Positions 51,839 through 62,279 are shown, numbered from the stretch's first letter. The stretch: 64,000 nt of DNA from Rivularia sp034931125 (GCF_034931125.1 NZ_JAYGHM010000047.1:1-64000); one strand, 5' to 3'. Notes: generated from the letters alone by a model not told the origin. Made by a program: numbers and translations.

Positions 51839-52882
51839 CTAACTCGGCGTTTCTAAACTACCGCTACCCGACAATAAAGCATCAGTAACATTAACAATTA
51901 ACTGTGCTGCACCTGCAAAAAAATCACGTTCAATATTAGTAGGAGTATCACTTGATTGATGATAAAAAGAACTACGTAAATTAGCTGTATCAGTTACTAA
52001 TAAAGCCCCTATTCCTTGTAACCAAAATGGAGCATGGTCGCTACGTAAAACATCTGGTGTCAACACACCTTTAAGGGGAACTGGTAAAGTAAATACTGGT
52101 GGTAATTGAGATAAATTATTAATATTGCTATCTAATTTAAAAGCATTAAGTAATGGTAAATGTTCGGTGTCACCTACCACAGCTAAAAAATCACCTTTGT
52201 CACTAGTTGGAGTTATGGGAAAACCGGAGGGAGATTTCTGACAACCGGATGTATAACAAGCATAACCCACCATATCCATGACTATGACACCACGTAAATT
52301 TTGTAACCGTGCTTCATTATCAACAAAAGCACGACTACCTAATAAACCAGCTTCCTCCTTATCGAAAAAAGCTAATTGTAGAGTCCGTGGAGTCGAAGCA
52401 GAACTGAAAAGTCGAGCAATTTCGAGCAATACCGCAACACCGCTAGCGTTATCATCAGCACCGGGAGACTTGAAAACGGTGTCGTAATGTGCTGCGATTA
52501 AAATTGCTCCAGCATTGCGATCGCGACCTTGTTTTTCTGCAAAGACATTAATACCTGTGGGAAACTGTTCTAAAATCGGTTCCCAGCCCATTTTCTTGAG
52601 TTCACTGGTAATATAATCGCGGGTACGTCTGCGCTCTGAAGCTGTAAAACGCTGAAAACTCAACTTTTGTACGTCAGCGAATAATCGTTCTGAATCAACT
52701 TTATGAGGATTAATTTGGACTGCTGTTGCTTTATCTTCTTGAGGTAATGGAGTTTCTTTTTGAATATTAATATTATTAATAATAGCAGTTTCTTCTGCTT
52801 CACTAAAAAAACTATGACTAAATAATACTGCAATTGCAATACTTATTAGTATCAACATTATAAATATAATATATTTTTTCAT
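51839..52882 (-). CDS. M28-family zinc aminopeptidase, exported
   Basis: A 347-residue protein with an N-terminal membrane segment or signal (about 4-24) and an M28 peptidase domain. The metal and catalytic residues are in AHYDTVFKSPGADDNASG (His, Asp and bridging Asp), AFFDKEEAGLLGS (Glu pair), VVMDMVGY (Asp) and SDHAPFW (His). It likely trims peptides in the periplasm. The frame begins at a TTG (52885) immediately before ATG 52882, which is preferred. A heptamer-like CTACTCC spacer separates it from the large TamB gene on the same strand (24 bp), so cotranscription is likely. Confidence 0.88.
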   Translation of the reverse strand: MKKYIIFIMLILISIAIAVLFSHSFFSEAEETAIINNINIQKETPLPQEDKATAVQINPHKVDSERLFADVQKLSFQRFTASERRRTRDYITSELKKMGWEPILEQFPTGINVFAEKQGRDRNAGAILIAAHYDTVFKSPGADDNASGVAVLLEIARLFSSASTPRTLQLAFFDKEEAGLLGSRAFVDNEARLQNLRGVIVMDMVGYACYTSGCQKSPSGFPITPTSDKGDFLAVVGDTEHLPLLNAFKLDSNINNLSQLPPVFTLPVPLKGVLTPDVLRSDHAPFWLQGIGALLVTDTANLRSSFYHQSSDTPTNIERDFFAGAAQLIVNVTDALLSGSGSLETPS

Positions 52883-52909
52883 CAACTATTCCCTACTCCT
52901 TACTCCCTA

Positions 52910-55900
52910 TCAAAACCTTCTTTGATATTCAACAACAGCACGATTATCGTCACTAAAATTAGTCGAACCACGAAGACGAATATTGTCCTTAAAATTGTAG
53001 TTAATACCCCATTGGAATGGGTCGTCTGCGGTTAAAATCTTTAAAGCCGAAACAGAAATGCGGTTAGTTATATCCACTCCAGCTTCTGCTGCTAATTCCA
53101 CACTTAAACTGCTTTTTCCTGCTTCCGGATTGTCGGAAATAATAGTTGGAAATATTCGCAGTTCGCTTAAACCAAAAGCAGTCCCAATTTGATTAAAAGT
53201 TGTTTGAAAATTTCCTAAAACAGCGGAACCGGCAATATTAAGTAATCCCAAGGTTGAATTACCTCCCCCTTCGCTATCAAATCCACCTCCTAATAAAGCG
53301 ACAATTTCTGTTTCGCTACGTGCGGGACTACTTTTTAATTCTAAGTTTTCGTTGAGCTTACTAGCAAGACCATTTACAGTTGCTTCTACACGAATTGTTT
53401 CTAACGCTGCTAAACCTGTAGCATTTTTAGTAAAATCCGAGCTTTGAATTACATCTAATACTTTAGCAAATAAACTGATATCTAAAATCGGATCGCGGGG
53501 TTGATTTGCTCGAAATGTAGCGGTATTGTTTTCACCACGAGCTAAATTAAACTGAGTAGTAAATAAGTTAACTCCTCCTTTTTTTAATTTTAAAGTTCCT
53601 ACAGGAATCGGATTGCTGAATATTCCGTTAACTGTTAAATTTCCAGTTGCTTGCATACTAATTATTGGAGGACGTTCAACTTTGACTGCTTCACCCAAAT
53701 TTAATTGTAAATTATTAAATCTTCCAGCGTTTTGATCGTCATTATCAATTTGTTTAACTGCTTTTATATTTTTAATTCCGTTACCGTTAATCTGGGAGTT
53801 GGTATCAGTTTCCGGTAGCAATACTAACCCATTATTTAAATTAACATTACCGCTAATAATCGGATTCAAAGCAGAACCTTTAATAATTACGTTACCCCCG
53901 ACACCACCTTGATAAAGTCCTTTGAGGTTTATCGCTAATTTATCTAAGGTTACGGAAAGTGGATTACTAATTTGAGTAAATTCGTCATTATATATAGGAA
54001 TCTGACCTTGCGCTACTATTTTACCTTTACTAAAGTTTCCTTGGAGAGTTTCTACTAATATCGTGTCAAAATCAAATTTTACTCTTCCCGTGACATTTGT
54101 GAGCTTTTCTGGTAAAGCTTGAGCGGAAAATATGGCATTATTTATAGCAGCATTGCCATTTACTACTGGTTTTTCTAAGGTTCCTCGTACTGTTAGCTGA
54201 ACTTCTCCTTCACCTTGTTCAAAAGTGGCTTGATTGGTGAATAAATTTAATATAGCTAATCCTTCATTCCTAACATTTACATCTAATGTAATTTGATTAG
54301 TTTCGGGAGCAACCGTTGCAAAAGGTAATTTATAAGGAATGCTACCACTAATATCAACTGGTTCGGAACTTTCAACCATTACATTACTAGCAAAATTTAA
54401 GCGTCCGTTAGCATAATTAAAACTAGCTGCGGCTGATTTTATTCCTTGCTGGTTCAAAGTTCCATTGTTAATTACCAATTCTCCTTTTGTTAAAGGATTA
54501 GCGATACTACCAGCTATTGCTGCTTTTGCAGTCAGATTTCCTGTAAAACCAACTGGTAAATTAATAAAGTTCCCAAGTACTTCCAGAGGAAAATTGTTGA
54601 CTTGTAAATTACCAAATTGTTCGTTACCACCAATCGAACCGCTAAAGCTCACAAATCTATTTGTTGACTCAATTCGTAATGGTATTAATCTTAAAATTCC
54701 GTCTTCAAAAGCACCTTGAGCAATTATTTTTTTTGCATTGTAGCGGTCTGGTTCTTGTTCTGGGCCCCAAGTAAAATTTTCACCTTGAATATTAAACTGT
54801 GTGGCTAATTTATTTTCAATTGTATCTACATTCACTTCAGCATTGAAAGTACCTTTTAAATCTGCTAACTCCGGAAAAGGAGAAGCTTCACGTCGCTGTT
54901 GTTTCTGTAACGACAATAATCTTTTTATTTCTGAAAAACGTCGCAATTGAGTTAATAAAGGTTGATTTGGTAAACCTACTTCAGCAATTTCTAATTGACT
55001 TGCTTTACCATAGATAGGTTCTGCAAAACTACGCTGAAAATCTTGTAATTCGTATATTTGTAAAGCCGTTAGTACGTCTTGAATTTTACCTTGCTTTACT
55101 TTCAATTTACCTTTAATTTGCGGCGTTTTAGTTAGCTGAGTTATACTACCTGCTACAACATAGCTACTTTCACCTTTGATAAATTCACCTTGACTAATTA
55201 TAAATTTATCGCCGCTGTAGTTAAACTTTGCAATTAAATTATCACCTTTTAAACGACCAATTTCTGGATTTCTAACCGCAATATCTCCCGAAGCAGTAGC
55301 AAAGGTTTTTTGATTAACTCGGATATTTCCGGTAAATTCTCCGGCTATTTTACCAGAACCAATATACCGATTAACAGGTAAAGGTAATTTTAATAGCTGT
55401 AACGGAAACTGATTTACGTTTAAAGCTAAAATATCACCTTGAGATTGACCGGAAGCGAATGTTTCACCACGCTTAACTAAAAAAGATTCGGGTCGATTAT
55501 TTGCATTTAAATTAACTGCAATTTGGTCTTGTTTACCCGCAATATTCAATTGTAAACCTTGTCCTTGCTCCGACTGAATGCTTCCAGCTAAAACTGGTTC
55601 AAAAGCTATATCGTTAATAGCAAAATCTCGTAGCGCTAATTGTCCTACGATATTCGGTAAAGGCAGTTTACCAGTAATTTTTCCGTTAAAATCAACTTTA
55701 CCAGCTAGATTTACTGCATTGGGAATCTGTATGGGTAGCTGTTCCAAATTATAATTACTAGCTTGAACCTGCAAGTCTAATTGCGTAATTTGCGGTATTC
55801 CTGCACTGACATTTGCGAAAATATCACCGCTAACATTCAAACCGGGTGCGATCGCTCTTTCAATTTTTAATTTATTTCCAGTCCAAGCGATTACTGCATT

Positions 55901-58900
55901 TAGTGGTTGCTCAAACCCTGGTACACCTTGCGATAACTGTACCGAACCCGCAGCACGTAGATCGGCTAAACTCGGATTTTTTAAGTTTCCCGCAAGTTGT
56001 AAATTACCGTCGAATTTACCCTTTAAGAGTTGATTTAATTTGTTTAATTCAACACCCGCAACTTTCACCCCAGTTTGATATTTACCGTTATTAACTACAA
56101 TATTTGATGCTGTTATATTACCACCACCAGCATTGATCGAAGCGTTCCCCGAAGCAGTTAAATTATCAAAGGAATTTAGCGAACCAGCAACATCAAAATT
56201 TCCAGTTAACCTTCCTAAAAACGACTTAGGAATTTGCGGTGATAGCTGCTGTAGATCTATATTATTCGCTGCAACTTTTGCTTGATACTTACCGTTATTA
56301 ACTAAAATATTTGATGCTGCAATCTTACCACCACCAGCATTTATGAAAGCGTTCCCCGAAGCAGTTAAATTATCAAAGGAATTTAGCGAACCAGCAACGT
56401 TGAAATTTCCAGTTAACTTTCCTCCAAACAACTTAGGAATTTGCGGGGATAGCTGCTGTAGATCTAGATTATTCGCTGCAACTTTTGCTTGATACTTACC
56501 GTTATTAACTAAAATATTTGATGCTGCAATCTTACCACCACTAGCATTTATAGAAGCGTTCCCCGACACAGTTAAATCTTCAGGGGATTTCGTGGAACCA
56601 GCAACGTTAAAATTTCCAGTTAATCCTCCAAACGACTTAGGAATTTGCGGGGATAGCTGCTGTAACTCCACATTATTCGTCGCAACCTTTGCTCGATAAA
56701 TTCCTCTAGCAAACTGGATATCAGTCGCTGTAATCCGACCAGCAGCAGTATTTAGATTTGCTTGACCCGAAACAATCAAGCTTTCTGGAGCAAAGGAATC
56801 CAAAGCACCACCAACGTTAAACTTTCCGGTCAATCTTCCTTGAAATGACTGAGGGACTTGGGGTGATAGCTCCCGAACCCGGACGTTATTTGCTGCTACT
56901 TGAGCTAAATAAACTCCATCTTTAACTTGAATATTATTTGCAGTAATAATACCACCTGCGGTATTTATTTTCGCTTGACCTGTTGCGACAATACTTTCCG
57001 GTTGTAACGAATCTAAGGAACCCGCAACATCAAATTCTCCCGTCACCCCACCTCGAAACGACTGCGGTATTTGCGGTGATAGCTGCTGCAACTGTACGTT
57101 ATTTGCCTTGATTCGCGCTAAGTAAATTCCATTTCTAACTTTGATATTATTTGCCGTAACCTTTCCCCCAGCAGCAGAAAAACTCGCATCACCTTGAACT
57201 ATCAAACTTTTAGGATCAAAATTTTGTGTATTCCCCGATACCTGAAACTTCCCACTCAAAGGAACCTTAAAAGGTATGGGATCTTTTAATAAACGTCCTA
57301 TTTGAACTTGAGAAGCTACCAACTCAGCATCAAACTTTTGCTCTGCAAACTTCACAGAATTAACGGCAACCGTACCTCCTGCGATCGCAATGTTAGCATT
57401 TTCAGTACGGATTTGAGCAATTTTAAACGGTGTTGAACTTCCCGAAAAAATCACCCGACCGTTAAAATTAGCACTATCTAAATTTAATTTTTGTACCTGT
57501 TCCTTATTGACAAACTGGTTAACTTTTACACCTTTAGTATCCGCAATCGCCTGCCATCGCTGTTGATTCCAATTACCGTAAGCTACAGCAGTACCTCCAG
57601 CTACAGCTAAAACGACATTACGGAATGAGAAACTTCTGTCGCGATTGACAATTACTTCACCCGTAGCCGGATAAGTTGCTTGAGGAGCATTAAATTTTAC
57701 TAGAGTACGGATAGTCTCCGGAGTCCCACTGAGGTTGGCTGTAGCTGCAACGGTACCCACTCGAAACGAAGGTGTGGGAATATTGTAAATCTGAGCTAAA
57801 CTATCTCCCGGTGCATTATTTGTACGGAAATTAAAATTGGATTGGGTCTTTCTACCGAGATTATCATCGCCAATGACAATTTTACCACTGCCTTTAACTT
57901 CACCACCGACAGCAGCAACACCGCGAATATCTGTAAAAGTAATTGTTGACTTTGCTGTGACAAAATCAAACTTTGTACTAGCAGTTTTAAATTGAACCTT
58001 ATCAACAATTCCTGGTTTAATAGTATTAACCGTACCCGAAAGAATTGGTCGAGTAATACCTCCTTTGAAAGTCAAATCACCTTTAACAACTCCAGCAACA
58101 GGTAGAGGTGATTGAATATCAAGTGTTTGTAAAGTATCGTTGACGCTGACCGCATTGACGCGAGCGGTTAAATCGTAACCTGTCTTAAAATCAATGGTGC
58201 CACCACCACTTAAAGGAATTTTACCGTAACTGGTAACTACATCATTGAGTCTTACTTTCGCACCATCAAACTTCAAAGTTCCTTGAGAATTAGCCAGCGG
58301 TTTGGGAGTCCGGGGTATTCGCAAAGTCAATCCTTCTACTCCAACGCTACCGTACAACAAAGGCTGTGCTTCTTTCCCCGGTAACTTTACCTGCAAATCT
58401 CCATTTATCCGCCCACCTTGAAACTTAACTGGTAAATTGACCAGAGGTGTAACTTCATCCGTCAATAAATCTTTTGCCTGTAGCTGTAAATTACCCGCTT
58501 TACTTTTAAGATCTACCCTTCCACTTGCGGAAATACTGCCAGTACGTCCCGGTTGTCCCCCGACTTCAAACCGAACTACTTGATAATTATCGATAAAATT
58601 CGCGTAACCATTTAGTCCGGAAAAAACGACCTTCGGGGAAGCCGCTTGGCGATTTTGCACAAACGGCACTAATGTTACATCCCCATTACGCAAACGCACC
58701 TCATCTAAATCGATCGCGATCGGTCCTGGTTCGTCGGGTAGCACAATCTTAGTCGTAATCCAGCGTCCTTGTTTGTCTTCCTCGACATAACCAACCGGGT
58801 TGACTAAAGTTACATCTAGCTTTAATCTACGATTGAAGAGTAATTGTAGCGGGTCAAATCCTACTTCTACAGCATCGGCTTTTACGCGATCGGGGTCTGC

Positions 58901-59173
58901 TGCGGTAGCTGGAATTGCCGAAGCTCCAAACTTAACTCCAGAAAGTGAAAAACCTTCGACTTTTCCCAACTGTAGCGGACGGTCAATAATAGTAGTCAGA
59001 TTTTTTTCTACTAAAGGTGCTAAATCTTTCTGAACAAAACTCTGTAGTCGCCACATTCCCACGGCAACTCCCATAACTAACAATCCACCTACAGCCAATC
59101 CACCGCGACTCACTACCAGTAGCCAACGTTGGCGATTTATAGATTTAATTTTTTTTATCGAGGATTTGGTCAT
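52910..59173 (-). CDS. tamB: TamB-like translocation/assembly or lipid-transfer protein
   Basis: A 2087-residue AsmA/TamB-type protein. There is an N-terminal membrane anchor (about 19-42), a very long run of beta strands, and a C-terminal DUF490/TamB end (DPILDISLFAKVLDVIQSS ... ETEIVALLGGGFDS ... FGLSELRIFPTII, ending in a beta-barrel-like stretch, VEYQRRF). Such proteins bridge inner and outer membranes as lipid channels and help assemble outer-membrane proteins with Omp85 partners. Residues about 633-1048 hold six tandem units of ~68 residues. No Omp85 gene is adjacent. Confidence 0.92.
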   Translation of the reverse strand: MTKSSIKKIKSINRQRWLLVVSRGGLAVGGLLVMGVAVGMWRLQSFVQKDLAPLVEKNLTTIIDRPLQLGKVEGFSLSGVKFGASAIPATAADPDRVKADAVEVGFDPLQLLFNRRLKLDVTLVNPVGYVEEDKQGRWITTKIVLPDEPGPIAIDLDEVRLRNGDVTLVPFVQNRQAASPKVVFSGLNGYANFIDNYQVVRFEVGGQPGRTGSISASGRVDLKSKAGNLQLQAKDLLTDEVTPLVNLPVKFQGGRINGDLQVKLPGKEAQPLLYGSVGVEGLTLRIPRTPKPLANSQGTLKFDGAKVRLNDVVTSYGKIPLSGGGTIDFKTGYDLTARVNAVSVNDTLQTLDIQSPLPVAGVVKGDLTFKGGITRPILSGTVNTIKPGIVDKVQFKTASTKFDFVTAKSTITFTDIRGVAAVGGEVKGSGKIVIGDDNLGRKTQSNFNFRTNNAPGDSLAQIYNIPTPSFRVGTVAATANLSGTPETIRTLVKFNAPQATYPATGEVIVNRDRSFSFRNVVLAVAGGTAVAYGNWNQQRWQAIADTKGVKVNQFVNKEQVQKLNLDSANFNGRVIFSGSSTPFKIAQIRTENANIAIAGGTVAVNSVKFAEQKFDAELVASQVQIGRLLKDPIPFKVPLSGKFQVSGNTQNFDPKSLIVQGDASFSAAGGKVTANNIKVRNGIYLARIKANNVQLQQLSPQIPQSFRGGVTGEFDVAGSLDSLQPESIVATGQAKINTAGGIITANNIQVKDGVYLAQVAANNVRVRELSPQVPQSFQGRLTGKFNVGGALDSFAPESLIVSGQANLNTAAGRITATDIQFARGIYRAKVATNNVELQQLSPQIPKSFGGLTGNFNVAGSTKSPEDLTVSGNASINASGGKIAASNILVNNGKYQAKVAANNLDLQQLSPQIPKLFGGKLTGNFNVAGSLNSFDNLTASGNAFINAGGGKIAASNILVNNGKYQAKVAANNIDLQQLSPQIPKSFLGRLTGNFDVAGSLNSFDNLTASGNASINAGGGNITASNIVVNNGKYQTGVKVAGVELNKLNQLLKGKFDGNLQLAGNLKNPSLADLRAAGSVQLSQGVPGFEQPLNAVIAWTGNKLKIERAIAPGLNVSGDIFANVSAGIPQITQLDLQVQASNYNLEQLPIQIPNAVNLAGKVDFNGKITGKLPLPNIVGQLALRDFAINDIAFEPVLAGSIQSEQGQGLQLNIAGKQDQIAVNLNANNRPESFLVKRGETFASGQSQGDILALNVNQFPLQLLKLPLPVNRYIGSGKIAGEFTGNIRVNQKTFATASGDIAVRNPEIGRLKGDNLIAKFNYSGDKFIISQGEFIKGESSYVVAGSITQLTKTPQIKGKLKVKQGKIQDVLTALQIYELQDFQRSFAEPIYGKASQLEIAEVGLPNQPLLTQLRRFSEIKRLLSLQKQQRREASPFPELADLKGTFNAEVNVDTIENKLATQFNIQGENFTWGPEQEPDRYNAKKIIAQGAFEDGILRLIPLRIESTNRFVSFSGSIGGNEQFGNLQVNNFPLEVLGNFINLPVGFTGNLTAKAAIAGSIANPLTKGELVINNGTLNQQGIKSAAASFNYANGRLNFASNVMVESSEPVDISGSIPYKLPFATVAPETNQITLDVNVRNEGLAILNLFTNQATFEQGEGEVQLTVRGTLEKPVVNGNAAINNAIFSAQALPEKLTNVTGRVKFDFDTILVETLQGNFSKGKIVAQGQIPIYNDEFTQISNPLSVTLDKLAINLKGLYQGGVGGNVIIKGSALNPIISGNVNLNNGLVLLPETDTNSQINGNGIKNIKAVKQIDNDDQNAGRFNNLQLNLGEAVKVERPPIISMQATGNLTVNGIFSNPIPVGTLKLKKGGVNLFTTQFNLARGENNTATFRANQPRDPILDISLFAKVLDVIQSSDFTKNATGLAALETIRVEATVNGLASKLNENLELKSSPARSETEIVALLGGGFDSEGGGNSTLGLLNIAGSAVLGNFQTTFNQIGTAFGLSELRIFPTIISDNPEAGKSSLSVELAAEAGVDITNRISVSALKILTADDPFQWGINYNFKDNIRLRGSTNFSDDNRAVVEYQRRF

Positions 59174-59605
59174 TTTATATTATTTATGACTGTAGCCGAT
59201 GTAACAAAAAGATAAGTATAACTAACTAGCACATAAACATATTGCAATTCTTTCGAGGATAATTTGCCAGCAAAAAGCCGAAAAATCCTCGAATATCACC
59301 AAGAATATGTAATTGCTTTGAGTTTTTAACTACTTTTCAAGGGAAAAAATTTGGTGTAACCCAGTTGTAGCAATAATTTTGAATAATCAAAACTATAGAA
59401 TCAAATCTGAAACGGTACCAGGGTTAAAGCAACGTAGAACATTCCCCATCAGAAAATATTTATATATCTGTTGATATTAGCGCCAAAATATAAATGCATT
59501 CAGGAAAATGTTAAGAAAGCGAGAATTATGATCTTTACTTTTGCTCAAGTGCATCCTAGAACTTTAATATGGATAGAAGCCAAACAAAAGGACAGGTGAT
59601 TACAG
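59174..59605. other. Divergent promoter spacer
   Basis: A 430-base AT-rich spacer between tamB and the DUF3110 gene. No gene, hairpin of note or known operator recognised. Confidence 0.45.
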
Positions 59606-59998
59606 ATGGGGCGCGTTTTTGTGTTACTCTTTAATGCCCGTACAGAAAACGAGGGAATTCATACAGTCCGCATTGGCGATCGCAATAAAGTGCTGATGTT
59701 TGAATCCGAAGACGATGCTACGCGCTTTGCATTAATGCTAGAAGCGCAAGATTTTCCTTCTCCCGCAGTTGAACCGATGGATCGGTCAGAAATCGAGCAT
59801 TTTTGTGAAACCGCTGATTATGACTACGAACTTGTTCCCACGGACGGTGATTTAGTTGTTCCTCCTGAACAAAACGTCGATGAAACTGATTGGAATGAAG
59901 AAGATTCAACTTTTACCCAACCAAAAGTCGAAGAAAAAGGAGAAATGTCAAATTCAGAACTAGACAATATCCGTCGCAAGCTGGAAGGATTGTTGTAA
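59606..59998 (+). CDS. DUF3110 protein
   Basis: A 130-residue protein of the cyanobacterial DUF3110 family. The conserved start (VFVLLFNARTENEGIHTVRI) and VLMFESEDDATRFALMLEAQDFPSPAVEPMD region fill about 1-60. An acidic C-terminal extension (ETDWNEEDSTF) and a basic end follow. Function unknown; it is widely kept in cyanobacteria and plastids. The ATG sits 79 bp before the end of a purine-rich leader. It precedes murQ by 78 bp on the same strand. Confidence 0.85.
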   Translation: MGRVFVLLFNARTENEGIHTVRIGDRNKVLMFESEDDATRFALMLEAQDFPSPAVEPMDRSEIEHFCETADYDYELVPTDGDLVVPPEQNVDETDWNEEDSTFTQPKVEEKGEMSNSELDNIRRKLEGLL

Positions 59999-60076
59999 AA
60001 ATTGATTAGTCATTTGTCATTTGTTCTTAGACGAAGGGCAAATGACTATGACAACAAATCAAGGATAAAAAAATAC

Positions 60077-60979
60077 ATGGCATTGCAACGCGGACACTTA
60101 CTAACCGAACAAGTTAATCCCGATAGTCTCAATCTAGATCAATTGAGCAGCATCGAATTTGTAGAACTGTTTAATCGCGAAGACGCGAAAGCCGTGGCTG
60201 CGGTAGAGAAAGCAAAACTTGATTTAGCAAAAGCAATTGACTTAACAGCGCAAAGCCTGAATAAAGGTGGACGCTTATTTTACGTAGGTGCAGGAACTTC
60301 CGGTCGATTGGGTGTATTAGATGCTGCCGAATGTCCGCCGACTTTTTGCAGTTCTCCCGAACTAATTCAAGGTATCATTGCAGGCGGTGCTGGCGCATTA
60401 GTACGTAGTTCCGAAGAATTAGAAGACCGTCCCCAGGATGGTGAAGCTGCAATGGCTCACCGAGAAGTTACCCAGCTTGATGTAGTAGTAGGTATTACCG
60501 CCGGTGGAACTACTCCCTATGTCCACGGTGCAATAAAGGCAGCCAGAAGCCGTGGTGCCACCACAATATTTATCGCTTGCGTTCCATCCGAGCAAGTCAG
60601 TATAGAAGCAGACGTTGATATCCGCTTGCTTACCGGGCCAGAAATACTCGCCGGTTCCACTCGTCTTAAAGCCGGTACAGCCACCAAATTAGCCTTGAAT
60701 ATACTTTCTACCGGCGTAATGGTCAAACTTGGTAAAGTGTACGGTAATCGCATGGTAGATGTCGCAGTCACCAATCAAAAGTTACGCGATCGCGCTTTAC
60801 AAATTCTGCAAGATTTAACTTCTTTGAGCCGTGAAGCTGCTGATGTTTTACTCGAACGTAGCGGCAAATGGGTAAAATTGGCGCTGTTGATGCACGAAAC
60901 GGGTTTAGACAAAGAACAAGCCGATCAACTCCTTTCCCAGCATCAGGGAAATCTCAGAGAAGCAATTGAAGCCGAATAA
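60077..60979 (+). CDS. murQ: N-acetylmuramic acid 6-phosphate etherase
   Basis: MurQ cleaves the lactyl ether of MurNAc-6-phosphate in peptidoglycan recycling. The 300-residue protein has the SIS-type sugar-phosphate fold: FYVGAGTSGRLGVLDAAECPPTF, IAGGAGALVRSSEELEDRP (catalytic Glu region), GITAGGTTPYVHGAI, GPEILAGSTRLKAGTATKLA, and a C-terminal UBA-like helical segment (HQGNLREAI). The open frame starts at 60002, but the ATG at 60077 begins the conserved MALQRGHLLTEQVNP start. No phosphotransferase partner is nearby. Confidence 0.95.
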   Translation: MALQRGHLLTEQVNPDSLNLDQLSSIEFVELFNREDAKAVAAVEKAKLDLAKAIDLTAQSLNKGGRLFYVGAGTSGRLGVLDAAECPPTFCSSPELIQGIIAGGAGALVRSSEELEDRPQDGEAAMAHREVTQLDVVVGITAGGTTPYVHGAIKAARSRGATTIFIACVPSEQVSIEADVDIRLLTGPEILAGSTRLKAGTATKLALNILSTGVMVKLGKVYGNRMVDVAVTNQKLRDRALQILQDLTSLSREAADVLLERSGKWVKLALLMHETGLDKEQADQLLSQHQGNLREAIEAE

Positions 60980-61397
60980 ACACGTAAAATACTAAGCTCC
61001 CTCTTCCAGACTCTGGCTGGGAATGCCTAAAGGTGAGGCTCTGTGTACCTCTAATAGTTCATTTCATTAATTTTGAAGGGTAATGCGCTCGTTACAATTA
61101 GCGAGCGGGACGCTCGCTAGAAGCAACGAGCGACCAAGATGGTCGCACTACGAAAATTTTATCCATCAAAATTAATGTGGTGGAGTACTAGCCTATTCTA
61201 GGTAGAGCCTCGGTTGATCGGTTCCTAACCCGAGACTAGGAACCAGTCAATTTTATTGAATTGATAAAATTATTTTAGTTAAGTGCTATTACTTAATAAA
61301 ATATTAATCCAGAGAATAAAACAATACGTGATAACTCTATTGGCGTTTAAAAATTGTCCAAGGATAATCAAAGGTGCAGTTATCCAGGATAGTAATC
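60980..61397. other. Repeat-filled spacer
   Basis: No gene. It contains CTCTGGCTGGGAA and GGTAGAGCCTC phrases related to 34905-35025, the MITE copy at 61051-61191, and an AT-rich leader of the next gene. Confidence 0.55.
61051..61191. mobile_element. 141-bp diverged MITE copy
   Basis: The inner end words CATTAATTTTGA (61065-61076) and TCAAAATTAATG (61166-61177) are perfectly complementary. The right end ATGTGGTGGAGTA and the internal AACGAGCGACCAAGATGGTC phrase match the element at 32743-32918. The left outer end has diverged. Confidence 0.7.
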
Positions 61398-61859
61398 ATG
61401 TCACGTCAAGAGCTTGGAGATTTTTGCAGCATTATTTGCTTTAAAGCTGCGATCACCGGAATGGAAGAAGCGTTGGGAGAAAAAGCAACCGCGATCGCGT
61501 TAATCGCAGCCGGTCGCAGTCGCGGTAAAAACCTCGCTAAAGAGTTGGGTTTGACAGGAATTAATCTTGATTGGGATACGATCGCGGATAAAATGGCTTT
61601 CGCACTAGGTACAAATGGCACCAAACTCTGCATAATAGAAAGAATTGTTCAAGAAGGCGAATTAATCAAAGTTTACACTTCAGAAACTTTTTGTTCTGCT
61701 AACGAACCCGAAGGTTCATCCCGTAAATGTACGTTTACTTTAGGTGCGGTTTGGGGAGCGATAGAACAAGTTACTGGAAAGCGCTTGCGAGGAAGTCATA
61801 CCGAATGCGTGCTTCGTGGTGGAAATCACGATGTTTTTGAATTTTCACCTTTGGTGTAA
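61398..61859 (+). CDS. V4R-like domain protein
   Basis: A 153-residue protein. The C-terminal half reads as a V4R (4-vinyl reductase-like) domain: FTLGAVWGAIEQVTGKRLRG followed by HTECVLRGGNHDVFEF, which corresponds to the domain's E-x-x-C-x-x-x-G-x-x-x-C-x-F end with the second Cys replaced. AGRSRGKNLAKELG in the first half fits too. V4R domains bind small hydrophobic ligands. The frame extends to 61374, but the ATG at 61398 is preferred. It lies 48 bp before the roadblock gene, heading the GTPase cassette as a possible sensor. Confidence 0.65.
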   Translation: MSRQELGDFCSIICFKAAITGMEEALGEKATAIALIAAGRSRGKNLAKELGLTGINLDWDTIADKMAFALGTNGTKLCIIERIVQEGELIKVYTSETFCSANEPEGSSRKCTFTLGAVWGAIEQVTGKRLRGSHTECVLRGGNHDVFEFSPLV

Positions 61860-61907
61860 TTACATACCTCCATTAATCAACATAAATAATAAAAAAAGGA
61901 CAAAAAA

Positions 61908-62279
61908 ATGCCTATTAATGCTGGCAAGATTGAAAGTATTTTACAAAATTTTGTAAGTGGTACTAATGATATTCAAGGTGCAACACTTGTATCTCCAGAT
62001 GGTTTATCTTTAGCCACAGTATTACCAAGTAACATGGATGATGAGAAAGTATCAGCGATGTCTGCGGCAATGCTTTCTTTAGGAGAACGTATTGGTAGTG
62101 AATTATCTAGAGGTAGTATAGACCGGATTTTTGTGGAAGGCGATAAAGGTTACGGTGTATTAACTAACTGTGGTGATGATGCTGTACTACTAGTTTTAGC
62201 TAGTCAATCAGCGAAACAAGGTTTACTAATGCTAGAAATTAAACGACTCACAGAAGAATTAAAGTTAGTCTTGATGTAG
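61908..62279 (+). CDS. Roadblock/LC7-domain protein (MglB-like)
   Basis: A 123-residue protein covering one roadblock/LC7 domain: IESILQNFVSGTNDIQGATLVSPDG at the start, LSLATVLPSNMDDEKV, MLSLGERIGSEL, IFVEGDKGYGVL and a final amphipathic helix (LLMLEIKRLTEELKLVL). Prokaryotic roadblock proteins (MglB) act as GTPase-activating partners or scaffolds for Ras-like GTPases. One such GTPase is encoded next. An AAAAAAAGGAC leader precedes the ATG. It likely forms dimers that contact the GTPase. Confidence 0.93.
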   Translation: MPINAGKIESILQNFVSGTNDIQGATLVSPDGLSLATVLPSNMDDEKVSAMSAAMLSLGERIGSELSRGSIDRIFVEGDKGYGVLTNCGDDAVLLVLASQSAKQGLLMLEIKRLTEELKLVLM

